A stretch of DNA of 64,000 nucleotides from Paraflavitalea pollutisoli (GCF_029360705.1 NZ_JARKMX010000014.1:682001-746000); one strand, 5' to 3'; shown: positions 1 through 10,629, numbered from the stretch's first letter. The notes: generated by a model not told the origin, from the letters alone. Numbers and translations: made by a program.

Positions 1-700
1 CAGACAACTTCGAGCCGCCGTCGCGACCAAATCCATCATGGTCGGCATCGATATAATATCGTTTCATTGGTAATCCTTCATCGATCTCACCGTCGCAATC
101 ATTGTCACGGCCATCGGCCAGTTCCGGTGCACCCGGATAGATGGCGGCATCCCAATCGATGCAATCACCGCCTACCAGCACCATGCCGGCAATCGGTATC
201 GCCGACAACCTTGAACCTCCGTCGCGACCAAATCCATCATGGTCTGCATCGATGTAGTATCGTTGCAGGGGTAATCCTTCATCGATCTGTCCGTTACAGT
301 TGTTGTCTTTCCCATCGGCCAGTTCTGGTGCACCGGGATATACACTGGCATCCCAGTCGATACAATCACCGCCTACCAGCACCATGCCGGGAATTGGTTT
401 CGCCGACAATACGGAACCACCATCGCGACCAAATCCGTCATGATCCGCATCGATGTAATAGCGTTGCAAGCCACAACCTTCATCCACCAGCCCATCGCAA
501 TCATCGTCGATGTTATTGCCACAGATCTCGGTAGCGTTGGGATGCACGGCCGCGTTGTTGTCATTACAATCCTTGTTATTGGTTACATAACCAGCCGGAG
601 GAGCACAGGTGGTACCTTGTTTCTTATCGGTAGGGGAACCAAATCCATCTCCATCCGCATCGCGGTAATAGGTAATGATGAAGCCTTCATCTATTTCACC
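1..700 (-). repeat. MopE-type Asp-rich repeats, 201-bp (67-aa) period
   Basis: Near-identical coding repeats lie at about 11, 212 and 413, with a more diverged copy near 638. Each encodes YYIDADHDGFG, then a Gly-Met-Val segment, then a D-x-D-C-D/N-G-x-I-D-E-G loop. The similarity of the first three units at DNA level suggests recent tandem duplication. The array continues past the left edge. Confidence 0.85.
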
Positions 701-3700
701 ATCGCAATCATCATCCACGCCGTTGCACACTTCCTCCGTGCAGTCGTCAGTGATCCTGATGGCGGTTTCCGCTATCAGCTTCATAGCTTCCACGTTACCG
801 GTATTGTCTGCAGCTATCACAAAAAAACCATAGGTGTTACCAGCTGCACCGGAGAACTGGAGAGCTGTGTCGGCACTCGCAGCCTGTACCGGTTTGAATA
901 CACCGCCATTCTCCGACACATACAAACTATAGTCGCGTACCCCCGACCCACCGGCATCGTCGACCCCATGCCAACTGACGCGGAAGGACGCCTCCTTACC
1001 CGTGGCAGGCAATGCCTTCACCTTACTGACCGGAGCTACCGCATCGATGGTGTTGAAGATGGACGGCGTTTCAATGGCCGCATTGACATCGAATACGATG
1101 CTGGCTTTCGCATGGAGGGTATCACCAGTCTGCGTATCGGCTCCCGGGCTGATGGTATAGGTAACGAAGCCCTCGCCCTTGCCGGTAGAATCGTTGATCG
1201 GCAAAAAGCCCAACAATGCATTGGCTGGTGGCAATCCGGTATTCGGATCTTTCGACTCGAAGATCCAGAACACTTCGCGTTTTGTAACATCGATACCAGC
1301 TACCACATCTACCACTACACCCAGCGAATCCAGCAGGTTGAGGCGGGTAGTATAATAAGTTTTATCGGCCGGTACCGCAAAGGTCATATTGGCAAAACCA
1401 TAGTCACCGAGGCGCAGCGAATATAGATTGGCATTGGCATCGATGGGATGGTTGATCTTCACTACCTGAGCTGGCGCGGAAGCAAACTCCGGATCATTTT
1501 CGAATCGCACCATATACGAATGACGCTTCGACCTGGCGATCATCTTCGCCGGCCCATAACCCTCGGGGCCTACAATATCGTTGGGGTCGCGTGAACATAC
1601 AATGGGAACAAAAGTGACCTGGCCGCCCTTTGTTTGCGAGCAACCTCCTTCCAGATCCTTCACCGTTACGGAATAGTAACCCGAGGAACTGACAGTCTTC
1701 ACGCCGCCCGGCCAGCTGTATTCATAATTGCCCGAGCCATTGGAAGCCGAAGCCACCAGGGTGATCGAGGGATTTTCGTCCTGGCAGAACTGTACCGATC
1801 CGAAGCCCGCTACATCCACCTGCAGGCCCTTATCCTCCAGCTCGAAGTCTTTGGGAAATTCGCATTCCGTATCCTTTCTGCGCACCACAGCGGTGTGTTT
1901 ACCGCCAGCAAGTTTCTTGAAAGTATTGGAGGCCTGCCAGGGTGAACCATCTACCCGGTATTCGAACGGACCTTCATCGCCTGTCACTACGATCTTTGCC
2001 GTACCGTTCTTGTTCTTACAATCGGTGGGCGGCGTAGTCTCCACCTCGATCTCCAGGTCGATGAGCTTGAACTCATGCAGGTCATCCTTGCGGGTCACGC
2101 CGCCGGGCTTCCAGGTGTCATCGGGTTGGTGTTTGTCCATCATCTCGCCCGACTTGGCACCTTTGTCACCAAAACCCTGCAGGCCGTTATCACATAGGTC
2201 GTGCCCATCGATCTCCAGTTTGTGTGGTCCTTCCGGTCCCTCCTTCGTCAGCTCAGCAGGGATCTCGAATTCGAAGATCTTGCCATCACCGCCGCCATCG
2301 TCGCCGCTGGCCTGGTCTTTCCAGTTGAGGCCTGGCACTTCCACCGTTACATCCTTCATCGGTTCGCTGAATTCGATACGGATGCGGATAGTGCCACAGG
2401 CTTTCTCATCGTTCTTATCTTCTTTGAAGGTCAGCTTGTTCGATCCTGTGTTCCAGATCCAGCTGCCTTTGTATTTGAACTTACCACCTTCGATCTCCAC
2501 CACCTTCGCATACGGTCTGAAGTTATCGACCTTGAACTCTTCAAATTCGGTTTTGCTATGCTTCAGATCACCCAGTACAATGCCTACCCGGTACCGCAGA
2601 TCGGGAAACAACGCCTCGTCAATGATACGCGCTTTGTTGTAACCGGGCCGGTAACCATTGGGCTGCGATTCGGACTTACGGGCATCAGTGGCCCAGTACT
2701 GCTCTTTGTCGATTTCCGTCGTCAACCCTTTTTCCCCTTTGGTATTGGTCACCGTATAGGAAAACCACTGCTTCCAATCATAGCCCAGCGGCGTACTCGG
2801 AATCTTACTTTGGAACTTGTCATCGTAATCGACGATCTGGGATACCAGCTCAAAGTTTGGGGTGCCAGGGTCGCTTTCGTACCAGATATTGGAGTTGAAG
2901 ACTACATACGGTTTGTCTTTCGTCTTGACCGACTTCTGCCAGTCACCCTCTTCAAACTTCTCTATAAAATACCCCACCAATCCAGGATTGGTCCAGGGAT
3001 TGTCCCTCGATTGCCGGTCAATGGCTTCTGCAATGATGTCGACACCGTTGTGCACCTTACCATCATCATAAAACTCCTCCAGGTCGGGCGCCTTCTTATA
3101 ACGGATTTTTTTGCCGTCCTGGTTCATATCCATCAGTTCGGGCGCCATCAGGTAGGGATCCCGGTGTGCCCCGTTTTCAAACAAGGTGAAAGGGTTCAGT
3201 TCCAGGTCAGGCAATTCGGCCGGCGAATAACCAAAGTGGGTATGGTTCGAGAGGCCGCCCCAGGTACCCGTATGAATGGTGCCGATCTTTTCACCCATCT
3301 CTACCGTTTCTCCTTCTACAATATTGCCGGGTATACCACCAAGGTGATTGAACGACAGGAAATACTCGACGCCGCGGATCTTAACCAGAATGATGACACC
3401 GGTGTCGCTGGTCGTTTCTCCCGGACTGGCCGAGGCCACGACGCCGCCAACCGGCGCACGTACGATCTCCCCATTCCTGTCATTAGGTCCTTGCATGTCT
3501 ACGCCTTCATGGAAGTATTTTTTGTTGTTCGTTCCGATGGCTTGTCCAAAACCATGCAGGATGTCGTGACTTTCATGCGTTGGATCGCCGGGCTCTGTCA
3601 CAGGCCAGGTCATCTGGAAACCGTTTCCTTTCACGTTCGACTCTTTCCAACTACCATTGATCCTTTCACGCACCTGGTAATAATACCAGTTGCCTTCATT

Positions 3701-3958
3701 CAGTCCCTCGTCGAGGTAAAATTGAGCGGCAGTATCCCGGGGTTCCCAGGCACCCCAGGGACCGTTATTGACCCGCCGGCGGAATTCGACCGAATCGGAA
3801 CTGGCAGACCGGGTCCACTTGACCAGCATCTCCCCTTTATACAGGCTGGGATAAGCCATTTCCATTCTTAGCTGTTGCGCCCTTCCGGACAAACTGCCCA
3901 GGACTGCCGACAGGAAGATCAGCGTACAGAGAAGCCGGCGGCGTACAATATGTTTCAT
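1..3958 (-). CDS. Secreted M23-type metallopeptidase with MopE-like metal-binding repeats (3' end beyond left edge)
   Basis: The frame is open from an ATG at 3958 to the left edge (at least 1,319 residues), with no stop in view. It starts with a signal peptide ending near SGRAQQ. An M23 peptidase-like domain follows at about residues 120-260, with both halves of the zinc site visible: HEGVD and NHTHFG (HxH). The middle contains beta-rich modules, including a stretch beginning RDPNDIVGPEGYGP that is common in large Bacteroidota surface proteins, then an Fn3-like module. The left 750 bp encode at least four MopE-type putative metal-binding repeats (DADxDGFG ... DNDCDGEIDEG), three of them near-identical at a 201-bp period. 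It is the last visible gene of a three-gene operon, 22 bp after its neighbour. A role in wall hydrolysis or as a calcium-stabilised surface protein is inferred. Confidence 0.85.
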   Translation of the reverse strand, partial: MKHIVRRRLLCTLIFLSAVLGSLSGRAQQLRMEMAYPSLYKGEMLVKWTRSASSDSVEFRRRVNNGPWGAWEPRDTAAQFYLDEGLNEGNWYYYQVRERINGSWKESNVKGNGFQMTWPVTEPGDPTHESHDILHGFGQAIGTNNKKYFHEGVDMQGPNDRNGEIVRAPVGGVVASASPGETTSDTGVIILVKIRGVEYFLSFNHLGGIPGNIVEGETVEMGEKIGTIHTGTWGGLSNHTHFGYSPAELPDLELNPFTLFENGAHRDPYLMAPELMDMNQDGKKIRYKKAPDLEEFYDDGKVHNGVDIIAEAIDRQSRDNPWTNPGLVGYFIEKFEEGDWQKSVKTKDKPYVVFNSNIWYESDPGTPNFELVSQIVDYDDKFQSKIPSTPLGYDWKQWFSYTVTNTKGEKGLTTEIDKEQYWATDARKSESQPNGYRPGYNKARIIDEALFPDLRYRVGIVLGDLKHSKTEFEEFKVDNFRPYAKVVEIEGGKFKYKGSWIWNTGSNKLTFKEDKNDEKACGTIRIRIEFSEPMKDVTVEVPGLNWKDQASGDDGGGDGKIFEFEIPAELTKEGPEGPHKLEIDGHDLCDNGLQGFGDKGAKSGEMMDKHQPDDTWKPGGVTRKDDLHEFKLIDLEIEVETTPPTDCKNKNGTAKIVVTGDEGPFEYRVDGSPWQASNTFKKLAGGKHTAVVRRKDTECEFPKDFELEDKGLQVDVAGFGSVQFCQDENPSITLVASASNGSGNYEYSWPGGVKTVSSSGYYSVTVKDLEGGCSQTKGGQVTFVPIVCSRDPNDIVGPEGYGPAKMIARSKRHSYMVRFENDPEFASAPAQVVKINHPIDANANLYSLRLGDYGFANMTFAVPADKTYYTTRLNLLDSLGVVVDVVAGIDVTKREVFWIFESKDPNTGLPPANALLGFLPINDSTGKGEGFVTYTISPGADTQTGDTLHAKASIVFDVNAAIETPSIFNTIDAVAPVSKVKALPATGKEASFRVSWHGVDDAGGSGVRDYSLYVSENGGVFKPVQAASADTALQFSGAAGNTYGFFVIAADNTGNVEAMKLIAETAIRITDDCTEEVCNGVDDDCDGEIDEGFIITYYRDADGDGFGSPTDKKQGTTCAPPAGYVTNNKDCNDNNAAVHPNATEICGNNIDDDCDGLVDEGCGLQRYYIDADHDGFGRDGGSVLSAKPIPGMVLVGGDCIDWDASVYPGAPELADGKDNNCNGQIDEGLPLQRYYIDADHDGFGRDGGSRLSAIPIAGMVLVGGDCIDWDAAIYPGAPELADGRDNDCDGEIDEGLPMKRYYIDADHDGFGRDGGSKLS

Positions 3959-3980
3959 ATAAATCAGGAATTAAATAGTG

Positions 3981-4727
3981 TTATTTCAACCTTACAGATA
4001 TATACTCGAGTTCGGTGCCTACCTGGATCGTTCCATTTGCGATAGTACCCCGGTGGGTATGGATCAGTCGGCCCGCCCGGTCGTATACCATCGTTTTCAT
4101 GGTATACTCGTTGGAAAAGAACATGGACACAGCCACGAACTGGTTGTCTTCGGTAAAGTATACCCGCGACAGGTGGGCAGCAGGCAGCATTACCGACCAG
4201 TTCTTGTCACCGGCAGCATTATAGACAGAAAGCAAGTACAAAGCCTTTCCTTCCCGCGCCACATTGCCTGCAAAGGCCAGGGCGCCATTGTTGCCAACAA
4301 CCGCCATATAAGGCTTTTTGGCCAGCAGGCCCAGCGAACGGATCAGTTGACCGGAACCATCATAAACATTGGCGTAACCGTTGGTGGCCGAATGGTTGTA
4401 CAGCGTATCGCCAAACACCCAGATCCTGCTGCCGTCATTGGCCACGGCCACATGCGTGAGCGCCGGTACCAACGCTTCCAGGTTCCTGCCGGAAACGTGG
4501 TAATACAGCGCACCATCCCTGTTCTCCCCTTTGATGGAAAGGCCCTGTCGGTCAGCCACCAGCGAATCGGTGCCCGGTGTCTGCTGTACCCGGCCCGCTA
4601 TATTGAAAGTATCGGCAGGCTCAGCTGGCTGGGCATAGGATTGCGTTGCGGTCAGCAGCAGCAGGCAACAGGCTATGCCGTGCGGGAAGGCAAACCGGCG
4701 TTTTATGTATTGAATCATTGCTTTCAT
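3981..4727 (-). CDS. Exported hypothetical protein, probably beta-propeller-like
   Basis: The product is 248 aa if translation starts at the ATG at 4727, which gives a clean signal peptide ending SYAQ; an ATG 33 bp upstream would overlap the preceding gene. The mature part has repeated short blade-like segments (RIWVFGDTLYNH, ANVYDGSGQLIRSL, KALYLLSVYNAAGDKNW, KTMVYDRAGRLIHTH), typical of proteins that fold as partial beta-propellers. I recognise no catalytic motif. It sits between the giant CARDB protein and the M23/MopE protein with about 22-bp gaps on both sides, so it is co-transcribed and probably exported with them. Function unknown. Confidence 0.75.
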   Translation of the reverse strand: MKAMIQYIKRRFAFPHGIACCLLLLTATQSYAQPAEPADTFNIAGRVQQTPGTDSLVADRQGLSIKGENRDGALYYHVSGRNLEALVPALTHVAVANDGSRIWVFGDTLYNHSATNGYANVYDGSGQLIRSLGLLAKKPYMAVVGNNGALAFAGNVAREGKALYLLSVYNAAGDKNWSVMLPAAHLSRVYFTEDNQFVAVSMFFSNEYTMKTMVYDRAGRLIHTHRGTIANGTIQVGTELEYISVRLK

Positions 4728-4749
4728 GGTTTGTCGTATTGAATGAATC

Positions 4750-7700
4750 TTATTGATCATTATCCATCAGCATGAAACCCAGCACGGTGGTGGCCTTCGC
4801 ATATACGATGACCGTTCCTTTCGCACCCGGGCGCAAGCGCCCGGCCGGGCCGCCCACTTCCTGCAAATGCAGGGTAAGCGTCTTGCCGGCAGTCTCTATA
4901 TCGCCTGGCTTCAGGGCAATGGGCGCTCCGCCAAGGCTGGTAACCCTGACCACCGGATTGATGATATCGGTATGGCCGGTATTGGCAAAGGCCACCTGGA
5001 AGCTTAGCACATTGGAGGGACGGGCATTGGGTGGGCTCACGATGCTGGTACTCAGCACAGCCCCTGTACCGGCTACCACGGTAAAACTTTGCGGCAGTAC
5101 GGCCGTGTCGCCGTCGATATTTTCCGCTACCACATCGTATACACCGGCAGCAACACCTTGGAGGTCGATGCGGGCATACAGGCTGGTAGGATTGATGATC
5201 TCCACACGGGCAGCCTTTACGGATTGACTGCCCTGCTGCAAACAAATGGTACGTACCGTATTCAATTTAGCGCCCTGTACTAGCACCGTCACCTCACCGG
5301 TATTGCCGCCTTCCTTGGCCTCCACTGTCCGTATGTCGAAATGTAGCACGGAAGCTTTCACCGATACAGATTGCGCTTCCAGTGTCCGCGTACGGCCATG
5401 GACGAGCACATAATAGGTACCGCTGCGCAGTGCAGGGATGATGATCTCCTGGTTGGCCTGGTAAGGCACCTCACCCGAAAGATCATGAACGGCCATACCC
5501 GCTACATCGCCGTAGCGCACATACATACCATTATCACCTTTGGCCGTATCACCCTGTAGCGTGATCAGCAGCGAAGCGCCTACCAGTGAATCGGGTACAT
5601 CGAAGCGGTAGTATTTATCTTTTGCATGACCAAGGATGGATTGTTTTACCTGTTCCGGTTCGAGCGCTTCCATAGCTACCTGTACAGGTTGCCGTGAAGG
5701 AGAAATATTATTGTTTTCATCTACCTCCGGCATATTGTTCTGCACATCCGCATGTACCAGTGCATAGTATGGACGCAGTGATACGCCCTTGAGCGAAACG
5801 GACATCGACTGCTCTATGGCTCCGCCCGGCGCCAGGTTGGCACGTACCGGAATAGAACCCACCAGCACATCCGCTACATCTTTTACATCATCGGCCGACA
5901 GGAAAATGCTTTGCAGGAAAAACCCATTTGCCGGATGAGTACCCGTGTTGCGCACTTTCCACTTGACCATCACTTCCTCGCCCGCCTGGGCCGATGCAGG
6001 CACCTGCACATCGGTGACGACCAGGTCCGACAGCTCGTCTTTCACGATAGTGATCAAAGTGGTGGACAGGTTCTCTTCTGCGTTGTGTTCGTACACGTTG
6101 TCGTTGGCATCCGATTGGAAAATGAGCACATGATTGCCCAGGTTGGTCATCGGTAGCAATACTTCCATACTGTCTTGGTATTGGGCACCCGCAGCCAGCG
6201 CTCCCTTGCGCACAAAGGCGCCCAGTTGCACATCCAGCGGATCGAGATGAATATCTTTAGAGAGGAAGATCTTTTCGGTCCAGCCGCTCTTGTTGGTAGC
6301 GCCAGTTCCTTTGTTCTGCACCACCCATTTTACCGGGAGCGGTTGGCCGGCAAAACCTTCATCGGGGATTGTCAACTTCGTTACCACCAGGTCGGCAGGC
6401 GGCGTCAACACGATACCGATCGGTACAGGTTGACCGCCGTTGCGTACCAGGCCATAGTTGTTGCCGGGCTGTGCATCATAGTTTACATTTTCCGGGTCGG
6501 CTACTACCAGCAGGTAAAACCGGCCGGCAAGCCCGTTGGGAAGCTGCAAGGTCTGTTCGCTGGTATAAGCTCCTTGTGCAGGCAGATCGCCCCGGTGTAC
6601 AAAAGATTGGAGGCGCTGATCATTGCCATCCCATACCGTATCGGCAGAGAGATACACGGCATCGGTCCATTGTCCCGGCAACGTAATAGCCTCACCCTTG
6701 TTCTGCACTGTCCATTGCACGGAGAGGGGCATGCCCGATTGTCCACTTGCCGGCGCGATGACCGGACCAACGACAATATCTACCGGAGGATATTTTTTGA
6801 TATAGAAAGCCTTGCTGCGGCCTGTATTGTTATTGGAGTCTTTGTGTTCGTACAATTGGTGGCCGGCATTGGTCACCACGAATAGATAGTAATCACTGCC
6901 ACCCACATGGCCCGGCAGCATCACCGACGTAGACACACGGTACATACTGTCTTTATCGATGGCCGCTTGTTGCCCAAGCGTGCGCAACAGCACTACTTTG
7001 GCAGCATCCCAGGTCGGTTGTTGGGATACATAGATACGGTCGGTCCAGTTGCTGTCGTTGGTAGACCGGTTGCCTTTATTCACCACCGTATAGCTGATGG
7101 CTGCCAGTGCACCGCCGGCGGCCTGGTCGGGCACCGCTATAGCACTCACCTGCAGATCGGCCCAGGGGCCGAAACTTACCTCGATCGCTGCCACGCTACG
7201 GCCGGTATTGTTGTTTTGGTTGGTTTCATAAACAGTATCGGTCACGTCTGTTTGAACATATAAGTAATAGCTTCCCGCAATGCCTTCCGGCAGTACCACA
7301 GACACCGACTTGCCGGTATCACGCCCGGCCTCGAGGCGGCCGGTCGCATAGCTATGCAGTTTCACGACGGTGCTGCTGGCAGCATCGAAAGCCGGACTTT
7401 TGCTGATCAGGATACGGTCGGTCAGCCGGGTATTTTCAAGCGCACTGCCATTGTTTTTCAGGGTATAGTGGATATTGATCGCCTGCCCGGAAAGACCAGC
7501 AACCGGCATAGTGAGTTGAGCGATGGAAAGATCGGGTGTCGAGACCTGCATGGGCAGAGGGCTAACAATGATATTGTTGTGCTCGGCCTCGTATTCAAAT
7601 ACTTCCTTGAATACATCTGTTTGTACCGCCACATAAAAAGTGCCGGCGAGATGCCTGGGCAAGAGGAAGGTTCTTTCAACCGGGTAGAACTCACCCGCAT

Positions 7701-10629
7701 TCAAAGCTGTCGATCTTGTTACCGTACTCAACTCAATAGCGGTCTGCGCGTTGAAAACAGGTGTGGTAGAAAGGTAAACAGCATCGCGCCAATAGGTATT
7801 GTTGGTAGCAGCACCGCCAGCATTGCCTACCTTCCAGCGCAATGTTACTTTACTGTTTTCCGCAGCGGCGGCAGGGGCTTCGATAGCCTGCACCACAAGG
7901 TCTACCGGAGGCGCCTGGATGATATTGACGATGCCGCTCTTGTTGGTATTATTGTCTTCGGCCGCATGCTCATATAGGTCATCGGCCCAGTCGGTTACTA
8001 CATGCACGTAGTAATTACCGGCAACCGTATCTGGCAGGCGTACGGTCATTTTCTGCGTGTAACTGCTGGTGGACGTGAGCTCAGCGCCATGGTAAAGCAT
8101 GCCGAGTTTAACAGCCTTATTCCTGTCCAGAACTGCCTCCTTTGTCAGGTATAGTACATCCATCCAGCCCGCACCGCTCGCTTTGCCGATTCCGTCATTG
8201 TTCACGGTCCAGATCACTTCCACCAGTTGGCCCGAGAAGGCATTGTTTGGCGGGGTAACCGTACTCACCTGCAGATCGGGCGGCGGCGTAAGTTGAATAT
8301 TGACAGGAGTTGCACTGAAGCCAAGGTTGTTGGCATCGTCCTTTTCCAGCAGCTGATCGTAATCGTTGGCTGCTACGATAAAGTAATATTTGCTGTAGAG
8401 GCCATTGGGCAGGTTGAAGGTAGCGGTTCCGGTGTAACTGCCACCGCTGTTGAGGGCGCTGGTATTGGCTACCGATATACAACTGATATCATGTTCATCG
8501 AGCACCAGGTCGGTAGAGAGATAGACCCTGTCGAGCCAGTTACGATCGAGTGTAGCACCCTGCCCCGCATTTCTCACTTGCCAGCTTAGCGAAATAGACT
8601 GGCCCGAAAAAGCCGTGGCGGGCGCCTGTACATTGTTGACTGTGAGGTCGGGCAAGTGGCGCAGCTGGAAGGTCTGCACGGCACTTTCGAGCAAGGCACA
8701 GACACCACGCGCCACCACACGCCATTTATAGGGCTTGCCATACTCCAGCAGTGTGCTGTTGTATAAAGTATGGTTGATATCCGTGATCCCTTTGATCAGG
8801 GGCACCTTGGGTTGTACGCCCTCGGCGGGCCATACATAAATATCGTAAGAGACCGCTTTTTCTACCGGGAACCAGGAGAAGGTTAGCGGAAAGGACACGC
8901 TGGTATTCCCGTCCGAAGGCAGCATCTTGCCGATGGAGCCGGTCAGCGGATTGGAGATTACCTGCACGGCGAGGGTACTGGCCGATCCGGCTGCACTACA
9001 ATCGGAGGAATAGGATACTGCTATCTGGTGGCTGCCGGGTGATGACCACAGCACCGTGATTTCATTACCTTCGGCTTCAACTGCGACGCCGTCTACCGTC
9101 CAGTGATAGGTGGCGCCATACACCAAGGGCACCTGATAAATAGATTCAAACTGCAGGCAGCCGGTAGGATCGCCCGTTATGGCGCCCGGCTTTTTGACCG
9201 GCACACATACCGTGGCATCTTCAAACACCATCGTTTGCGCGCTTTCATTGAATGCAAAGGCACGCACTGTCACCGAACCGACACCGGTGGTGATCAACGT
9301 ATCGTCTTCAACATACCCGGGGCCCGACAAAACATTATAAACGATCTCTTGTCCATTGCTGGCAGTAGCCTTGAGTGGGTAACGCCCATCGCCATCTTCA
9401 TCGACGGGCAGGGGAAAGCTGATTACCGGTGCATCTTGTTTGATCCAGATGAGCAGGGTGGCCGTGGTGACCTGTTGCGGATGGCCATTGTCGGTGGCCG
9501 TCATGTAGAGAAAATGAAAACCCGCATTACAAGGGTCACCTTCTATTTTGATCTTGATCCGTGAAGTGGGGCCATTGGTGACGGTATAGTTCAGTTTGCA
9601 GATCGATCCTTCATCGGCCAGCACTTCGGTGGTCACCGTTTGGCCCGCTTCTGGTGCAGTAAAGAAAGGTTCGATCTCTATGGTTTGTCCCACATTGAGC
9701 TCGATGACGCGGCTCAGTTCATCGTAGTTGAACTGCGGAGGCAGGTTGGGTAGGGTCCGTACATCGTACGAGAAACATTTGTTGGCCAGGTATTGAATAC
9801 CGTCATGCTGGCCGCCGGGACCATCGTAGCTGTCATCCAACTTTCCAAATCGGCCGATCTGCTGGTAGTACTGGAAAAAATCGCCATTGATACCTACGAG
9901 TGCGGGGAAATCGCCGGCTTCGTAAGCAGTAGTCCACTGCATATCGCCGTAGTTCATTTTCAGGTTGGTGTTGGGGCCCAGCAGTTCGTCGCCGGGTACA
10001 CCGATGATGACCTGGAAGGTATTGAGTTTGTCGCCTTCCTGGTCAGCATAGCCAACATGGTCCCAGGTTACGATGAGGTGAGTAGGTGTTACCTTGTAAT
10101 ACACCTGGCCGCTGTTGGCGTGGCGGGTATCGACATCGCCCCAGAAAGGGGCGATCACGGGTTGGTAATAAGGTAGCGCGATGGGCAGGTACTCTTCGAT
10201 CGGCTCGGTAAAAGAGATCGTACCATCCGTATTGATATAAACTTCGTTGTAGGTAGTACCGTACAGGTTGAACGAAAAGGGAAGATGAATGGCGTCGGAG
10301 CTGTTGCCGTCACCACGGGGAAGCGCCGTAAAAGAGGCGTCGACCGGCACGAGACAGGCAGGCGCAACGAGCGCCTTGTTGGTGATAACTCCTTTGGTCG
10401 TCGCAGGCGATTGGTTCTTTACAGGCGATTGGGCCGCTACCTGCGTTTTGCGTGCCCGCAGGGCGCTTGCGCCAGGTGCTACAGCCTTGCGTTTACTTTT
10501 CAGGAGGAGCTCCTTCCAGGCAGCGCTGCCGGAAGAGAGGTCTGGCTTAGGAGTGATCTGGGCATTGCTTTCGATGCCTGCCAGCAAGAGGAGCCAACAA
10601 AAAAAAATGACCCGCAATATGATCTTCAT
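4750..10629 (-). CDS. Giant secreted NIDO + CARDB repeat protein
   Basis: The product is 1959 aa with a signal peptide (hydrophobic core FFCWLLLLAG, cleavage near SNAQ). A NIDO-like (nidogen extracellular) domain lies at about residues 110-290 (VYINTDGTISF, APFWGDVDTR). Ig/Fn3-like modules follow to about 655. Then come eight CARDB units of about 115 aa, each opening with a D-L-x-V-x-x-hydrophobic-x-x-P phrase and ending in an N-N (DNNxGRS-type) strand. The last 350 residues are mixed beta domains. I see no obvious T9SS-type C-terminal sorting domain. It is the first gene of the operon that continues with the exported protein and the M23/MopE protein. CARDB domains are thought to act in cell adhesion; a role as a surface adhesin or matrix protein is inferred. 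Confidence 0.9.
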   Translation of the reverse strand: MKIILRVIFFCWLLLLAGIESNAQITPKPDLSSGSAAWKELLLKSKRKAVAPGASALRARKTQVAAQSPVKNQSPATTKGVITNKALVAPACLVPVDASFTALPRGDGNSSDAIHLPFSFNLYGTTYNEVYINTDGTISFTEPIEEYLPIALPYYQPVIAPFWGDVDTRHANSGQVYYKVTPTHLIVTWDHVGYADQEGDKLNTFQVIIGVPGDELLGPNTNLKMNYGDMQWTTAYEAGDFPALVGINGDFFQYYQQIGRFGKLDDSYDGPGGQHDGIQYLANKCFSYDVRTLPNLPPQFNYDELSRVIELNVGQTIEIEPFFTAPEAGQTVTTEVLADEGSICKLNYTVTNGPTSRIKIKIEGDPCNAGFHFLYMTATDNGHPQQVTTATLLIWIKQDAPVISFPLPVDEDGDGRYPLKATASNGQEIVYNVLSGPGYVEDDTLITTGVGSVTVRAFAFNESAQTMVFEDATVCVPVKKPGAITGDPTGCLQFESIYQVPLVYGATYHWTVDGVAVEAEGNEITVLWSSPGSHQIAVSYSSDCSAAGSASTLAVQVISNPLTGSIGKMLPSDGNTSVSFPLTFSWFPVEKAVSYDIYVWPAEGVQPKVPLIKGITDINHTLYNSTLLEYGKPYKWRVVARGVCALLESAVQTFQLRHLPDLTVNNVQAPATAFSGQSISLSWQVRNAGQGATLDRNWLDRVYLSTDLVLDEHDISCISVANTSALNSGGSYTGTATFNLPNGLYSKYYFIVAANDYDQLLEKDDANNLGFSATPVNIQLTPPPDLQVSTVTPPNNAFSGQLVEVIWTVNNDGIGKASGAGWMDVLYLTKEAVLDRNKAVKLGMLYHGAELTSTSSYTQKMTVRLPDTVAGNYYVHVVTDWADDLYEHAAEDNNTNKSGIVNIIQAPPVDLVVQAIEAPAAAAENSKVTLRWKVGNAGGAATNNTYWRDAVYLSTTPVFNAQTAIELSTVTRSTALNAGEFYPVERTFLLPRHLAGTFYVAVQTDVFKEVFEYEAEHNNIIVSPLPMQVSTPDLSIAQLTMPVAGLSGQAINIHYTLKNNGSALENTRLTDRILISKSPAFDAASSTVVKLHSYATGRLEAGRDTGKSVSVVLPEGIAGSYYLYVQTDVTDTVYETNQNNNTGRSVAAIEVSFGPWADLQVSAIAVPDQAAGGALAAISYTVVNKGNRSTNDSNWTDRIYVSQQPTWDAAKVVLLRTLGQQAAIDKDSMYRVSTSVMLPGHVGGSDYYLFVVTNAGHQLYEHKDSNNNTGRSKAFYIKKYPPVDIVVGPVIAPASGQSGMPLSVQWTVQNKGEAITLPGQWTDAVYLSADTVWDGNDQRLQSFVHRGDLPAQGAYTSEQTLQLPNGLAGRFYLLVVADPENVNYDAQPGNNYGLVRNGGQPVPIGIVLTPPADLVVTKLTIPDEGFAGQPLPVKWVVQNKGTGATNKSGWTEKIFLSKDIHLDPLDVQLGAFVRKGALAAGAQYQDSMEVLLPMTNLGNHVLIFQSDANDNVYEHNAEENLSTTLITIVKDELSDLVVTDVQVPASAQAGEEVMVKWKVRNTGTHPANGFFLQSIFLSADDVKDVADVLVGSIPVRANLAPGGAIEQSMSVSLKGVSLRPYYALVHADVQNNMPEVDENNNISPSRQPVQVAMEALEPEQVKQSILGHAKDKYYRFDVPDSLVGASLLITLQGDTAKGDNGMYVRYGDVAGMAVHDLSGEVPYQANQEIIIPALRSGTYYVLVHGRTRTLEAQSVSVKASVLHFDIRTVEAKEGGNTGEVTVLVQGAKLNTVRTICLQQGSQSVKAARVEIINPTSLYARIDLQGVAAGVYDVVAENIDGDTAVLPQSFTVVAGTGAVLSTSIVSPPNARPSNVLSFQVAFANTGHTDIINPVVRVTSLGGAPIALKPGDIETAGKTLTLHLQEVGGPAGRLRPGAKGTVIVYAKATTVLGFMLMDNDQ

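Noticed and set aside
440-3871. Long plus-strand frames (328, 304 and 556 aa)
   Set aside because: They lie opposite the M23/MopE gene, whose minus-strand frame encodes clear domains and a signal peptide.
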